NCBI GenBank assembly: GCA_036625225.1
Contig: JAZKUF010000001.1
Coordinates: 682,001 to 746,000, forward strand
DNA: 64,000 nt
DNA from: Accumulibacter jenkinsii
GTDB taxonomy: Bacteria; Pseudomonadota; Gammaproteobacteria; Burkholderiales; Rhodocyclaceae
Reading direction: 5' to 3'
In this document: in pieces, positions 7,989-16,649 of the stretch
Layout of the letters: each line of letters opens with the position of its first letter
How positions within the stretch are numbered: position 1 is the first letter of the stretch
Notes under the pieces: generated by a model
What the model saw: the letters and a program-made list of their open reading frames with translations, nothing else
Told to the model about the DNA's origin: nothing
Databases searched by the model: none
Position numbers and translations under genes: made by a program

Positions 7989-9139
7989 CCGCCTTCGGCC
8001 TGTCGCCCCGGACCAGGCGGCTGACCCTCGAGCGGCCGTTGTCGCTCGAATCCGGCGAAGTCCTGCCACGCGTGAGCATTGCCTATCGCACTTGGGGTGA
8101 GCTCTCGCCCCAGGCAGACAATGCGGTGGTCGTCTGTCACGCCCTGACCGGTTCGGCCGATGCCGACGAGTGGTGGGGGCCGCTGTTCGGGGCTGGGCGC
8201 AGCCTCGATCCGGATCGTCATTTCATCGTCTGCAGCAATGTGCTGGGCGGATGCTATGGCAGCACCGGGCCGCTCACCCTGGCAGCCGATAACCGGCCCT
8301 GGGGAGGAAGATTTCCCCGTCTCACCATCCGCGACCAGGTAGCCGCCCAGATGGCGCTCGCCGACGCGCTGGGCATTCGCCATATCCGTTTCGTCATTGG
8401 CGGTTCGATGGGCGGTCTGCAGGCGCTCGAGTGGGCACTGCTCGATCCGCAGCGCGTCGGCGCGGTAGTCACCATTGCCGCTGCCGGTCGTCATTCGGCC
8501 TGGTGCGTCGTCTGGAGCGAGGCGCAGCGCCTGGCCCTGGCCAGCGACCCGAGGTTCAAGAACGGTCACTATCCTCCCTCCGACCCCCCGCTCGCGGGCC
8601 TCGCCGCGGCACGGGCAGTGGCAATGATCACCTACCGCAGTCCGCGTTCGCTGGAGGAACGCTTCGGGCGGGCGGCCGGGAAGGAGATCTTCGGCGAGAA
8701 CGCGCGCGCACCCGACGAATTCGCCATCCGCGGCTGGCTACGCCACCATGCCCAGACCCTGGTCGAGCGTTTCGACGCCAACAGCTACCGGCTGCTGCTC
8801 GATGCCATGGACACCCATGACCTCGCCCGCAACCGCGGCGTCTATGAAAACGTGGTCCGGCAAATCGTGCAGCCGGCCCTGGTCGTCTCCTTGAGTTCGG
8901 ACGCCCTTTACGTTCCTGCCGACCAGCGCAACCTCCATTTCCTGCTGCCCAACTCCCGCTTCCTCGAAATCGAGTCCGTGCACGGCCATGACGGTTTCCT
9001 GATCGATGCGGAAGCCTTCGAACCCGAGATTCGCCGTTTCGTGAAGGGATTGCCGGACGGCATCCGGCTGCCACGGCGCGTCCATAACCCACCCCCGGGT
9101 CCGGTGGTCTCGGCCAGTCAGCTCAAGTATGCCTGGTGA
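7985..9139 (+). CDS. metX: Homoserine O-acyltransferase (MetX family)
   Basis: This 384-residue alpha/beta-hydrolase activates homoserine with an acyl-CoA so that MetY can add sulfide. The nucleophile is S141 in VIGGSMGGLQALEW; the acid and base lie in SSDALYVP and VHGHDGFLID near the C-terminus. NVLGGCYGSTGP forms the oxyanion/active-site region. The start is GTG at 7985 overlapping the metY stop; no ATG exists before conserved sequence. In many Betaproteobacteria MetX enzymes actually use succinyl-CoA, so acetyl versus succinyl specificity is open, although the partner MetY argues for acetyl. No methionine-biosynthesis MetW gene follows, unlike the common metXW arrangement. Confidence 0.93.
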   Translation: MTAFGLSPRTRRLTLERPLSLESGEVLPRVSIAYRTWGELSPQADNAVVVCHALTGSADADEWWGPLFGAGRSLDPDRHFIVCSNVLGGCYGSTGPLTLAADNRPWGGRFPRLTIRDQVAAQMALADALGIRHIRFVIGGSMGGLQALEWALLDPQRVGAVVTIAAAGRHSAWCVVWSEAQRLALASDPRFKNGHYPPSDPPLAGLAAARAVAMITYRSPRSLEERFGRAAGKEIFGENARAPDEFAIRGWLRHHAQTLVERFDANSYRLLLDAMDTHDLARNRGVYENVVRQIVQPALVVSLSSDALYVPADQRNLHFLLPNSRFLEIESVHGHDGFLIDAEAFEPEIRRFVKGLPDGIRLPRRVHNPPPGPVVSASQLKYAW

Positions 9140-9175
9140 TCCCGCCGGCTTTCCATGGATGGCAGGAGCTTAAGC

Positions 9176-10549
9176 ATGTCGCATCTTCTCCGGCCCGCGG
9201 TTCTCGACCTGATCGGCAACACGCCCTTGATCGAGGTAACCCGTCTCGATACCGGCTGCTGCCAGCTCTTTCTCAAGCTTGAATCGCAGAATCCTGGTGG
9301 CTCGATCAAGGATCGCATCGGCCTTTCGATGATCGAGGCGGCCGAACGGGATGGCCGTCTCAAGCCCGGCGGCACCATCGTCGAAGCCACTGCCGGCAAC
9401 ACCGGCCTCGGGCTGGCGCTGGTCGCCCGAACCAAGGGTTACCGCATCATTCTGGTGGTGCCGGACAAGATGTCCGGCGAGAAGATCCTGCACGTCAAGG
9501 CCCTTGGCGCCGAGGTGCACATCACTCGCTCCGACGTCGGCAAGGGGCATCCCGACTATTACCAGGATTACGCCGCCCGGCTGGCCAGCGAAATCCCTGG
9601 ATCCTTCTTCGCCGACCAGTTCAATAACCCGGCCAACCCGGCCGCTCATGAACAATCCACTGGCCCGGAGATCTGGGCACAGACGGGTCATTCGGTCGAT
9701 GCCATCGTGGTCGGCGTCGGATCTGCCGGCACGATTACCGGGCTGACGCGTTTCTTTCGACAGGCGAGCCCGGGCACGGAATTCGTCCTCGCCGACCCGG
9801 TCGGCTCGATTCTTGCCGACTATGTTTGCCAGGGCACCTTCAGTGACGCGGGCTCCTGGGCGGTGGAGGGCATCGGGGAAGACTTCGTGCCGGCCATCGC
9901 CGACCTTTCGGCGGTCAAACGCGCCTATTCAATCAGCGACCAGGAAAGCTTCGACACGGCGCGCGATCTGTTGCGGGCCGAAGGCCTGCTCGGAGGCTCC
10001 TCAACCGGCACCCTGGTGGCGGCTGCACTTCGTTACTGTCGCGAGCAGACGGCGCCGAAGCGGGTCGTCTCCTTTGTTTGCGACACCGGGACCCGTTACC
10101 TGTCGAAGATGTACAATGACAACTGGCTGGTCGACCAGGGTTTGCTGCGGCGGCCGGCCTACGGCGACCTGCGCGATCTGGTCGCTCGCCGCTTCGAGGA
10201 GGGTGCTGTGGTCAGCGTGACGCCCACCGATACCCTGCAGACAGTGTTCCAGCGCATGCGTTACGCGGAGATCTCGCAGTTGCCGGTGATCGACGGCGGC
10301 CACATTGTCGGGCTGGTGGACGAATCCGATCTGCTGCTGCGGGTCCAGGCCGATGCCGCCGCGTTCCGGGCGTCGGCGGCATCGGCCATGACGCAGTCGC
10401 TGGAAACCCTGCATCCCGAGGCAGGCCTGGACGCGTTGCAGCGAGTGCTCGAAGCGGGTCTGGTGGCCATCATCGCCGACGACAACCGCTTCTACGGCCT
10501 GGTGACCCGCTTCGACCTGATCAATCACCTGCGAAAGAAGTTTGGATGA
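9176..10549 (+). CDS. cbs: Cystathionine beta-synthase with C-terminal CBS domain pair
   Basis: This 457-residue protein has an N-terminal PLP fold-type II synthase domain (about 1-320), with the PLP lysine K45 in NPGGSIKDRIG and the phosphate loop in EATAGNTGLGLA. Two CBS modules follow (about 335-457: VSVTPTDTLQTVFQRMRY and SAMTQSLETLHPEAG). It would condense homocysteine with serine, or with O-acetylserine, to cystathionine. No haem-binding N-terminal extension is present. CBS modules in this family bind adenosyl ligands and regulate activity. The chosen ATG has CAGGAG upstream. It sits between metX and the gamma-lyase gene, overlapping the latter by ATGA. A pure cysteine synthase role is less likely because of the CBS pair and partner. 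Confidence 0.9.
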   Translation: MSHLLRPAVLDLIGNTPLIEVTRLDTGCCQLFLKLESQNPGGSIKDRIGLSMIEAAERDGRLKPGGTIVEATAGNTGLGLALVARTKGYRIILVVPDKMSGEKILHVKALGAEVHITRSDVGKGHPDYYQDYAARLASEIPGSFFADQFNNPANPAAHEQSTGPEIWAQTGHSVDAIVVGVGSAGTITGLTRFFRQASPGTEFVLADPVGSILADYVCQGTFSDAGSWAVEGIGEDFVPAIADLSAVKRAYSISDQESFDTARDLLRAEGLLGGSSTGTLVAAALRYCREQTAPKRVVSFVCDTGTRYLSKMYNDNWLVDQGLLRRPAYGDLRDLVARRFEEGAVVSVTPTDTLQTVFQRMRYAEISQLPVIDGGHIVGLVDESDLLLRVQADAAAFRASAASAMTQSLETLHPEAGLDALQRVLEAGLVAIIADDNRFYGLVTRFDLINHLRKKFG

Positions 10550-11745
10550 CCGACCACTACGACAAGAACCCTTCCCGCCCCGGCTTCGGCACCCGTGTCA
10601 TCCACGCCGGACAAAGTCCAGATCCTTCCACTGGTGCGGTCATGCCCCCGATCTACGCCAACTCGACCTACGTCCAGGAAAGTCCCGGAGTACATAAAGG
10701 GCTGGACTATGGTCGCTCGCACAATCCGACGCGCTGGGCACTGGAGCGCTGTGTGGCCGACCTTGAGAGCGGTGGCGCCGCCTTTGCCTTTGCTTCCGGG
10801 CTGGCCGCCATCGCCACCGTCCTCGAACTGCTCGATAGCGGAGCGCATGTCATTGCCGGCGACGATCTCTATGGCGGCACCTATCGCCTGCTGGAGGGCG
10901 TCAGGAAGCGCAGTTCCGGGCTCTCCTGCAGTTTCGTCGATCTCTCCGATCCGGCAGCGCTCTCGGCCGCGATCCGTCCGGAGAGTCGCATGCTGCTGGT
11001 GGAGACGCCGACCAATCCGCTGCTGCGCCTGGTGGACCTGCAGGCACTGGCCACCCTCGCCCACCAGCACGGCCTGCTCGCGGTGGCCGACAACACGCTC
11101 GCCAGCCCGTGGATTCAGCGGCCGCTGGAACTCGGCTTCGACATCGTCGTCCATTCGAGTACCAAGTATCTCAACGGCCACTCGGACGTGATCGGCGGCA
11201 TCGCCGTCGTCAACGGCGACGACCGCAACGCCGCACATCTCGAACGTCTTCAGTTCCTGCACAACGCCGTCGGTGCCATTGCCGGCCCGTTCGACAGCTA
11301 CCTTGCGCTGCGCGGCGTCAAGACCCTCAACGTGCGCATGCAACGACACTGCGAGAACGCGCAGGAGCTAGCCGCCTGGCTGGAACGGCAACCGGAAGTG
11401 CGACGGGTCAGCTACCCCGGCCTCGCCTCGCATCCCCAGCATGAACTGGCACGACGACAGATGCGCGGCTTCGGCGGCATGATTGCCGTCGAGCTGGCGA
11501 CCGATCTGGCCGGCACGAAGCGCTTCCTGCAGGGCTGCGAGCTCTTCACCCTGGCGGAGAGCCTGGGCGGCGTCGAGAGCCTGATCGAGCATCCGGCGAT
11601 CATGACCCACGCCAGCATCCCGCCGGAACAACGCGCCCGCCTGGGCATCGGCGATTCCCTGCTGCGTCTGTCGGTCGGCATCGAGGAGGTGGACGATCTC
11701 AGGCGCGATCTTGCCGGCGCGCTGCAGCGCATCCGAGTCGGTTGA
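10546..11745 (+). CDS. Cystathionine gamma-lyase / gamma-synthase family PLP enzyme
   Basis: This 399-residue Cys/Met-metabolism PLP enzyme has K207 in SSTKYLNGHSD as the Schiff-base lysine, the GYTYGRSHNPT-like DYGRSHNPTRWALE motif, and TPTNPLL. Gamma-lyase and gamma-synthase cannot be fully separated by eye. Position next to cystathionine beta-synthase, with ATGA overlap, favours gamma-lyase: cystathionine to cysteine plus 2-oxobutanoate. With metY, metX and cbs this makes a self-contained route from homoserine and sulfide to homocysteine and onward to cysteine. It is the last gene of the operon, ending about 110 bases before the convergent cysN end. Confidence 0.88.
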   Translation: MTDHYDKNPSRPGFGTRVIHAGQSPDPSTGAVMPPIYANSTYVQESPGVHKGLDYGRSHNPTRWALERCVADLESGGAAFAFASGLAAIATVLELLDSGAHVIAGDDLYGGTYRLLEGVRKRSSGLSCSFVDLSDPAALSAAIRPESRMLLVETPTNPLLRLVDLQALATLAHQHGLLAVADNTLASPWIQRPLELGFDIVVHSSTKYLNGHSDVIGGIAVVNGDDRNAAHLERLQFLHNAVGAIAGPFDSYLALRGVKTLNVRMQRHCENAQELAAWLERQPEVRRVSYPGLASHPQHELARRQMRGFGGMIAVELATDLAGTKRFLQGCELFTLAESLGGVESLIEHPAIMTHASIPPEQRARLGIGDSLLRLSVGIEEVDDLRRDLAGALQRIRVG

Positions 11746-11858
11746 GGCCGCTCCTGACGTTCGGGTACGAGGCACCAACGGCACTTCGTGCATCGAATCG
11801 TGTCGCTCGCGCCTCGGCCAAACGGGGTCCACATTGGAGGTGCACCCCGCCGGACCAG

Positions 11859-13541
11859 TCATATTTCGTAGTTTGGTTCTATCCCGGCGATGTTGGGTGA
11901 CGCCCTCAGGAGCGCCAGCAGCGCGTCCATATCCAGAGCTTGCGCATCGAGAACGACATGCAAGGGATCGGCGCGGGGTGGTAGATCGACGCTTGCCGAG
12001 CAGATGCAGACCAGCCCGGCATGGTTCAGTTGGCGCGCGACCAGTTCGAGTTCGCCTTGCCCAGCCAGAGAGTCCTCGTCCAGCGCCACACATGCATAGC
12101 CGCGATCGAACAAGCGACGTTCGAGGTCCCGGGATGCCTGCCGGCGGTTCTCGCCCGTGAGCCACAGGGTGACGGCCCGCTGCCCGAAACGTAGCGCGCG
12201 CTCGTCCGGCGTGACCGGTCGCCAGGCGGAGCGTTTCTCGAGCGGGCGGAGGATCATGCCCGCGGCGACAGTACCGTGGGTCAGCCGGTCAATGAGGATG
12301 AACGAACCCGTGCTCTTGACTCGGCTGTAAGGGTCGAAGGCAATCGGCGCGCTCAGCGCCATTTCACAGAGCCCGATTTCGTTGAGACCGAGTTGTCCCG
12401 CCGCACGCGAGGCCAGAGTATTGATGTCAATCCGGTGGTGGACTCTCGCCACCGCGCCGGTGACCGTGCGCGCCGCCTGCTTGATCAGGTACTGCCGGCC
12501 CGGCAGCAGCGGTGCCTCGGCCATCCAGACCAGGTGCGCGTCGAAACGCGAATCGAGCGTCGGCTCCTGCCCGAGCCGAACCAGCATGTCGCCGCGGCTG
12601 ACGTCGATCTCATCTTCGAGCGTGACGGTGATCGCCTGCGGCGGGAAGGCTTCTTCCAGCTCGCCGTCGTAGGTGACGATGGCCTTGACCCGGCTGCGTT
12701 TTCGCGACGGCAGCGCGAGCACGGCGTCGCCCTTTTTCAGGACGCCGGCGGCCAGCGTCCCGCTGAAACCACGAAAATCCAGATTTGGCCGATTGACCCA
12801 CTGCACCGGGAACCTGAGGTCGTCGAAGTTCTCATCGTCGGCGATCTCGATGGTGTCCAGCAGTTCCATCAGCGGTGCACCGTCGAACCAAGGGGTCCGT
12901 TCGCTGCGCCGGACGACGTTGTCGCCGTTCAGCGCCGACAGCGGAATGAAGCGAATCTCGGTGACGTCGAGACCGCGGGCAAATTCGAGATACGCGTCGC
13001 GAATGCTTTCATACACCGTCTTGCTGAAGTCCACCAGGTCCATCTTGTTGATGGCCACGATGACGTGCCTGATCCCGAGCAGCGAGACGATGAAGCTGTG
13101 ACGCCGGGTCTGCGTCTGCACGCCGTAGCGGGCGTCGACGAGGATGATCGCCAGATCGCAGTTCGAGGCGCCGGTGGCCATGTTGCGCGTGTACTGCTCG
13201 TGGCCCGGCGTATCGGCGATGATGAACTTGCGTCTGGCGGTGGAGAAGTAGCGATAGGCAACATCAATGGTAATCCCCTGCTCACGCTCGGCCTGCAAGC
13301 CGTCGACCAGCAGCGCCAGGTCGACCTCGTCGCCGGTGGTCCCGCACCTGACGCTGTCCCGCTGCATGGCCGCCAGTTGATCTTCGTAGATCAGCTTGGA
13401 ATCGTGCAACAGACGACCGATCAGCGTGCTCTTGCCGTCATCGACGCTGCCGCAGGTGAGAAAACGCAGCAGTTCCTTGCGCTCGTGCTGGGCCAGATAG
13501 GCCTGGATATCGGTACTGATCAATTCGGACTGGTGGGACAT
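11859..13541 (-). CDS. cysN: Sulfate adenylyltransferase subunit 1 (CysN) with a degenerate APS-kinase-like tail
   Basis: This 560-residue GTPase drives CysD in making APS from sulfate and ATP. P-loop GSVDDGKST is at residues 31-39, DTPGHEQYTRN is switch II, and NKMDLVD gives guanine specificity. EF-Tu-like domains 2 and 3 run to about 430. Residues 456-560 resemble an APS kinase (CysC) domain in outline: AVTLWLTG opens it and AGLVCICSAS matches the following core strand. But the nucleotide-binding GLSGAGKST is replaced by GENRRQAS and the whole domain is only about 105 residues instead of about 180. It cannot be an active kinase as written. cysD lies upstream, 75 bases away. Confidence 0.93.
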   Translation of the reverse strand: MSHQSELISTDIQAYLAQHERKELLRFLTCGSVDDGKSTLIGRLLHDSKLIYEDQLAAMQRDSVRCGTTGDEVDLALLVDGLQAEREQGITIDVAYRYFSTARRKFIIADTPGHEQYTRNMATGASNCDLAIILVDARYGVQTQTRRHSFIVSLLGIRHVIVAINKMDLVDFSKTVYESIRDAYLEFARGLDVTEIRFIPLSALNGDNVVRRSERTPWFDGAPLMELLDTIEIADDENFDDLRFPVQWVNRPNLDFRGFSGTLAAGVLKKGDAVLALPSRKRSRVKAIVTYDGELEEAFPPQAITVTLEDEIDVSRGDMLVRLGQEPTLDSRFDAHLVWMAEAPLLPGRQYLIKQAARTVTGAVARVHHRIDINTLASRAAGQLGLNEIGLCEMALSAPIAFDPYSRVKSTGSFILIDRLTHGTVAAGMILRPLEKRSAWRPVTPDERALRFGQRAVTLWLTGENRRQASRDLERRLFDRGYACVALDEDSLAGQGELELVARQLNHAGLVCICSASVDLPPRADPLHVVLDAQALDMDALLALLRASPNIAGIEPNYEI

Positions 13542-13616
13542 GGTTTACCTTGAGATTGCGGGTGCTGGTCGCCCATCCCCTTGCGCAGCGCGACCGGGGC
13601 GCGGCGCAAGCGGAGG

Positions 13617-14525
13617 TCAGAAATAGCCTTCCTTCTTCTTTTCTTCCATCGAACCGGCCTGATCGTGGTCGATCACCCGACCCTGACGTTCCGAGGTCCG
13701 CGTCAGCAGCATTTCCTGGATGATCTCCGGCAGGGTCGCCGCTGCGGATTCGACCGCACCCGTCAACGGGTAGCAGCCAAGTGTCCGGAAGCGCACCATT
13801 TTCGTCTCGATGACCTCGCCCGGACGAAGTGCGAAGCGCTCGTCGTCGACCATGATCAGCGTGCCGTCTCGCTCGACCACGGGGCGTGGCTTGGCGAAAT
13901 AGAGCGGCACGATCGGGATGTTCTCGAGGAAGATATACTGCCAGATGTCCAACTCGGTCCAGTTGGACAGGGGGAAGACACGGATGCTCTCGCCCTTGTT
14001 GATTCTGCCGTTGTAGAGGTTCCACAACTCGGGCCGCTGGTTCTTGGGATCCCAACGGTGGTGTTGGTCACGAAAGGAATACACCCGCTCCTTGGCACGT
14101 GATTTCTCCTCGTCGCGCCGCGCACCGCCGAAAGCAGCGTCGAAGCGGTACTTGTCGAGGGCCTGTTTGAGCGCCTCGGTCTTCATGATGTCGGTGTGCT
14201 TCTTGCTGCCGTGGGTCAGTGGGCCGATGCCCTGGCGAACGCCGTCTTCGTTGATGTAGACGATCAGGTCCAGCCCGAGATCGCGTACGTGCCGGTCGCG
14301 AAAGGCGATCATCTCGCGGAATTTCCAGGTGGTGTCCACGTGCATCAACGGGAACGGCGGCTTGCCCGGAAAAAACGCCTTCATCGCCAGGTGCAGCATG
14401 ACTGCCGAGTCCTTGCCGATCGAATACAACATCACCGGACGTTCGAACTCCGCGGCCACTTCGCGGATGATGTGGATGCTCTCGGCTTCGAGCTCTTTCA
14501 GGTGGGTCAGTTTGCGTTCGATCAT
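13617..14525 (-). CDS. cysD: Sulfate adenylyltransferase subunit 2
   Basis: This 302-residue PP-loop ATP pyrophosphatase is the catalytic subunit that forms APS from sulfate. The PP-loop is SIGKDSAVM around residues 35-43. GGARRDEEKSRAKER and the C-terminal RTLGCYPLTGAVES and GRVIDHDQ...MEEKKKEGYF segments are highly conserved in CysD. Length equals the E. coli enzyme (302). It precedes cysN in the same direction; the encapsulin cargo gene ends about 300 bases upstream. No APS/PAPS reductase, sulfite reductase or CysC gene is visible in the window. Confidence 0.97.
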   Translation of the reverse strand: MIERKLTHLKELEAESIHIIREVAAEFERPVMLYSIGKDSAVMLHLAMKAFFPGKPPFPLMHVDTTWKFREMIAFRDRHVRDLGLDLIVYINEDGVRQGIGPLTHGSKKHTDIMKTEALKQALDKYRFDAAFGGARRDEEKSRAKERVYSFRDQHHRWDPKNQRPELWNLYNGRINKGESIRVFPLSNWTELDIWQYIFLENIPIVPLYFAKPRPVVERDGTLIMVDDERFALRPGEVIETKMVRFRTLGCYPLTGAVESAAATLPEIIQEMLLTRTSERQGRVIDHDQAGSMEEKKKEGYF

Positions 14526-14764
14526 GAGGCCTTGCGGAGGGTCAGGTGGAGTGGAGCCTTATAGCAGATCTGGCCGAACTTGCCCAATGCCGGACGGGCG
14601 CAAGGCTTGCCGGCTCCGACCAGGGCGTCTGCGGAAGCTGGCTTCGCCGTTGGCGCCTATGGCTCCGCATGCGTTCCCGGAAGATAGCCGGCGCGAAGAA
14701 CGAAATCACCAAAATGTTCGCCGCGCTGACGTTCCTTCGCATAGTTCGGGTGTGGAGATGACAA

Positions 14765-14795
14765 CGCCCCGGCCTGCAGGCAGCACGCCGGGGCG
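14765..14795 (-). terminator. GC-rich hairpin after the encapsulin cargo gene
   Basis: CGCCCCGGC (14765-14773) pairs perfectly with GCCGGGGCG (14787-14795) around a 13-base loop, 27 bases past the cysteine desulfurase stop. There is no long T-run on either side, so a classic intrinsic terminator is only partly supported. The remainder of 14526-14822 holds nothing else I can name. Confidence 0.5.
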
Positions 14796-14822
14796 CTTCC
14801 GTTTCCCCACACGACCGGTCGG

Positions 14823-16649
14823 TTAGCTGACTGCCCTTCCCTTCCCGCTCGCCAGGCGCTGCAGCTCCGATACCAGCAGATCGACTTCGGCGCAGGTGTT
14901 GTAGAACGCGAGCGACGGGCGCACCGTGGCTTCGACACCGAAGCGGCGCAGGATCGGCTGGGCACAATGGTGGCCGGCGCGCACGGCAATGCCTTCTTCA
15001 TTCAGCGCCGCACCGACCTCTTCCGGGCGGTAACCGGCGAGGACGAAGGACAGCACGCTGGCCTTGTCGTCGGCGGTGCCGATCAGGCGAATGCCGGGGA
15101 TCGGCTGGACCCTCTGCGTGGCATAGGCGAGGAGATCATGCTCGTAGCGGGCAATGTTCTCGATACCGATCCGCTCCACATAATCGAGCGCGGCGCCCAG
15201 ACCGGCCGCATCGGCGATGTTGCCGGTGCCGGCCTCGAAGCGCGCCGGCACCCCCTGGTAGAGGGTGCGCTCGAAGGTGACGTCGGCGATCATGTTGCCG
15301 CCACCCTGCCAGGGAGGCATGTCTTCGAGAACGTCGCGCCTGCCGTAAACGACCCCGATGCCGGTCGGCGCAAAAACCTTGTGACCGGAGAAGACGAAGA
15401 AATCGGCATCGAGCGCCTGCACATTGACGCGCATGTGCGACACCGACTGGGCGCCGTCGACCAGCACCCTGGCGCCCGCGCGGTGGGCCAGTTCAACGAT
15501 TTCCTTCACCGGCGTCACGGTGCCGAGGGCATTGGAGACCTGGCTGACTGCCACCAGCTTCGTGCGGTCGTTGAGTAGCCGCTGGTATTCCTGGAGCAGG
15601 ATCTGGCCCTTGTCATCGACCGGGATGACCCGAATGTGGGCACCGCTTTCCTTCGCCAGTTGCTGCCAGGGGACGATGTTGGCGTGGTGTTCGAGCAGGG
15701 AGACGACGATCTCGTCGCCTTCGCCGATGTTCTGCCTGCCCCAGCTCCTGGCTACAAGGTTGATCGCTTCGGTGGCGCCGCGAACGAAGATGATCTCCTC
15801 GGCGGAACTTGCGCCGAGAAAGCGCGCCACCTTGCTGCGGGCGGCTTCGTAGGCGTCGGTGGAACGTGCCGCCAGTTCGTGGGCGGCACGGTGAATGTTG
15901 GAGTTCTCGTGCTGGTAGAACTGCACCAGTCGATCGATGACCGCCTGCGGCTTTTGCGTCGTCGCGGCATTGTCGAACCAGACCAGCGGCTTGCCATTGA
16001 CGCGCTCGGCGAGGATGGGGAAGTCGCGGCGTACGGCCTGCACGTCGAAGGCCGGGAAGCGCGCGGCATCGGCCCGTGGAACCGACGCCGGCTGGTCGAG
16101 GAAGTAGTAGCCGCTGTGGCCGGGCGCTGGCAGCGGCGCAGCCACCGGCAGCGAGCGTTCGCCGGCGAGTTCATCGAGCACGCGGCGCAGGGCGACCTCG
16201 CCCGGCAGTTCGAAGGGATGGGCAACGACGTGATTGTCAGCGACTGGTGTCGGTGCCCGGTGGGCAGACGACAGCGCCGTTGCTTCGCCGAGGAAGTAGT
16301 ACGGCGATCCCGGGACACCCGCGGGGGCGCTGATCGGTGCGGTCAGCGGCAAGGCAGCAGCGTAGGCTTCGGGCACCCCGAACTCCGGAGCAACTGGCCC
16401 CGCTCCGACCGGCAGCTGGCCGAGCGATGGCGCAGCGACCGGCTGCAAGACCGGCGCCGGCTCGCCGATCGCCAGGCCGCTGACCCCTGGTGCCGATGAC
16501 GAAGAAGGCGCCTCGCTTCCCGGCAGTGCCCGGAACAACTCCCCAGCCAGGCGGGCAAGTGCGGCTTCGTCGGGCAGGCCCGGAATCGCCGCGAGGTTGA
16601 AGGGCCGTGCGCCGGGCAGTGAATCAGCGGTAGGTGTCAGCATAGTCAT
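14823..16649 (-). CDS. Encapsulin cargo: class II (SufS-like) cysteine desulfurase with disordered N-terminal targeting domain
   Basis: This 608-residue protein has two parts. Residues 1 to about 200 are Ala/Pro/Gly-rich and low complexity. They contain LARLAGELFRALPG at 31-44 and two copies of a YYFL motif, SPYYFLGE (115-122) and SGYYFLDQ (179-186), the kind of extension that loads cargo into Family 2A encapsulins. Residues about 201-608 are a full SufS/CsdA-type desulfurase: PLP lysine K424 in SGHK and catalytic C562 in RAGHHCAQP. It removes sulfur from cysteine as sulfane sulfur and alanine. Its ATG overlaps the encapsulin stop by 26 bases, so shell and cargo are translationally coupled. 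A housekeeping SufS would lack the first 200 residues. Confidence 0.94.
   Translation of the reverse strand: MTMLTPTADSLPGARPFNLAAIPGLPDEAALARLAGELFRALPGSEAPSSSSAPGVSGLAIGEPAPVLQPVAAPSLGQLPVGAGPVAPEFGVPEAYAAALPLTAPISAPAGVPGSPYYFLGEATALSSAHRAPTPVADNHVVAHPFELPGEVALRRVLDELAGERSLPVAAPLPAPGHSGYYFLDQPASVPRADAARFPAFDVQAVRRDFPILAERVNGKPLVWFDNAATTQKPQAVIDRLVQFYQHENSNIHRAAHELAARSTDAYEAARSKVARFLGASSAEEIIFVRGATEAINLVARSWGRQNIGEGDEIVVSLLEHHANIVPWQQLAKESGAHIRVIPVDDKGQILLQEYQRLLNDRTKLVAVSQVSNALGTVTPVKEIVELAHRAGARVLVDGAQSVSHMRVNVQALDADFFVFSGHKVFAPTGIGVVYGRRDVLEDMPPWQGGGNMIADVTFERTLYQGVPARFEAGTGNIADAAGLGAALDYVERIGIENIARYEHDLLAYATQRVQPIPGIRLIGTADDKASVLSFVLAGYRPEEVGAALNEEGIAVRAGHHCAQPILRRFGVEATVRPSLAFYNTCAEVDLLVSELQRLASGKGRAVS

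Noticed and set aside
12276..13553. 425-codon plus-strand open frame opposite cysN
   Set aside because: It is the antisense shadow of cysN, which has all its GTPase motifs on the minus strand.
15636..16499. Plus-strand open frame opposite the encapsulin cargo gene
   Set aside because: It is a shadow of the GC-rich cargo leader and desulfurase domain.
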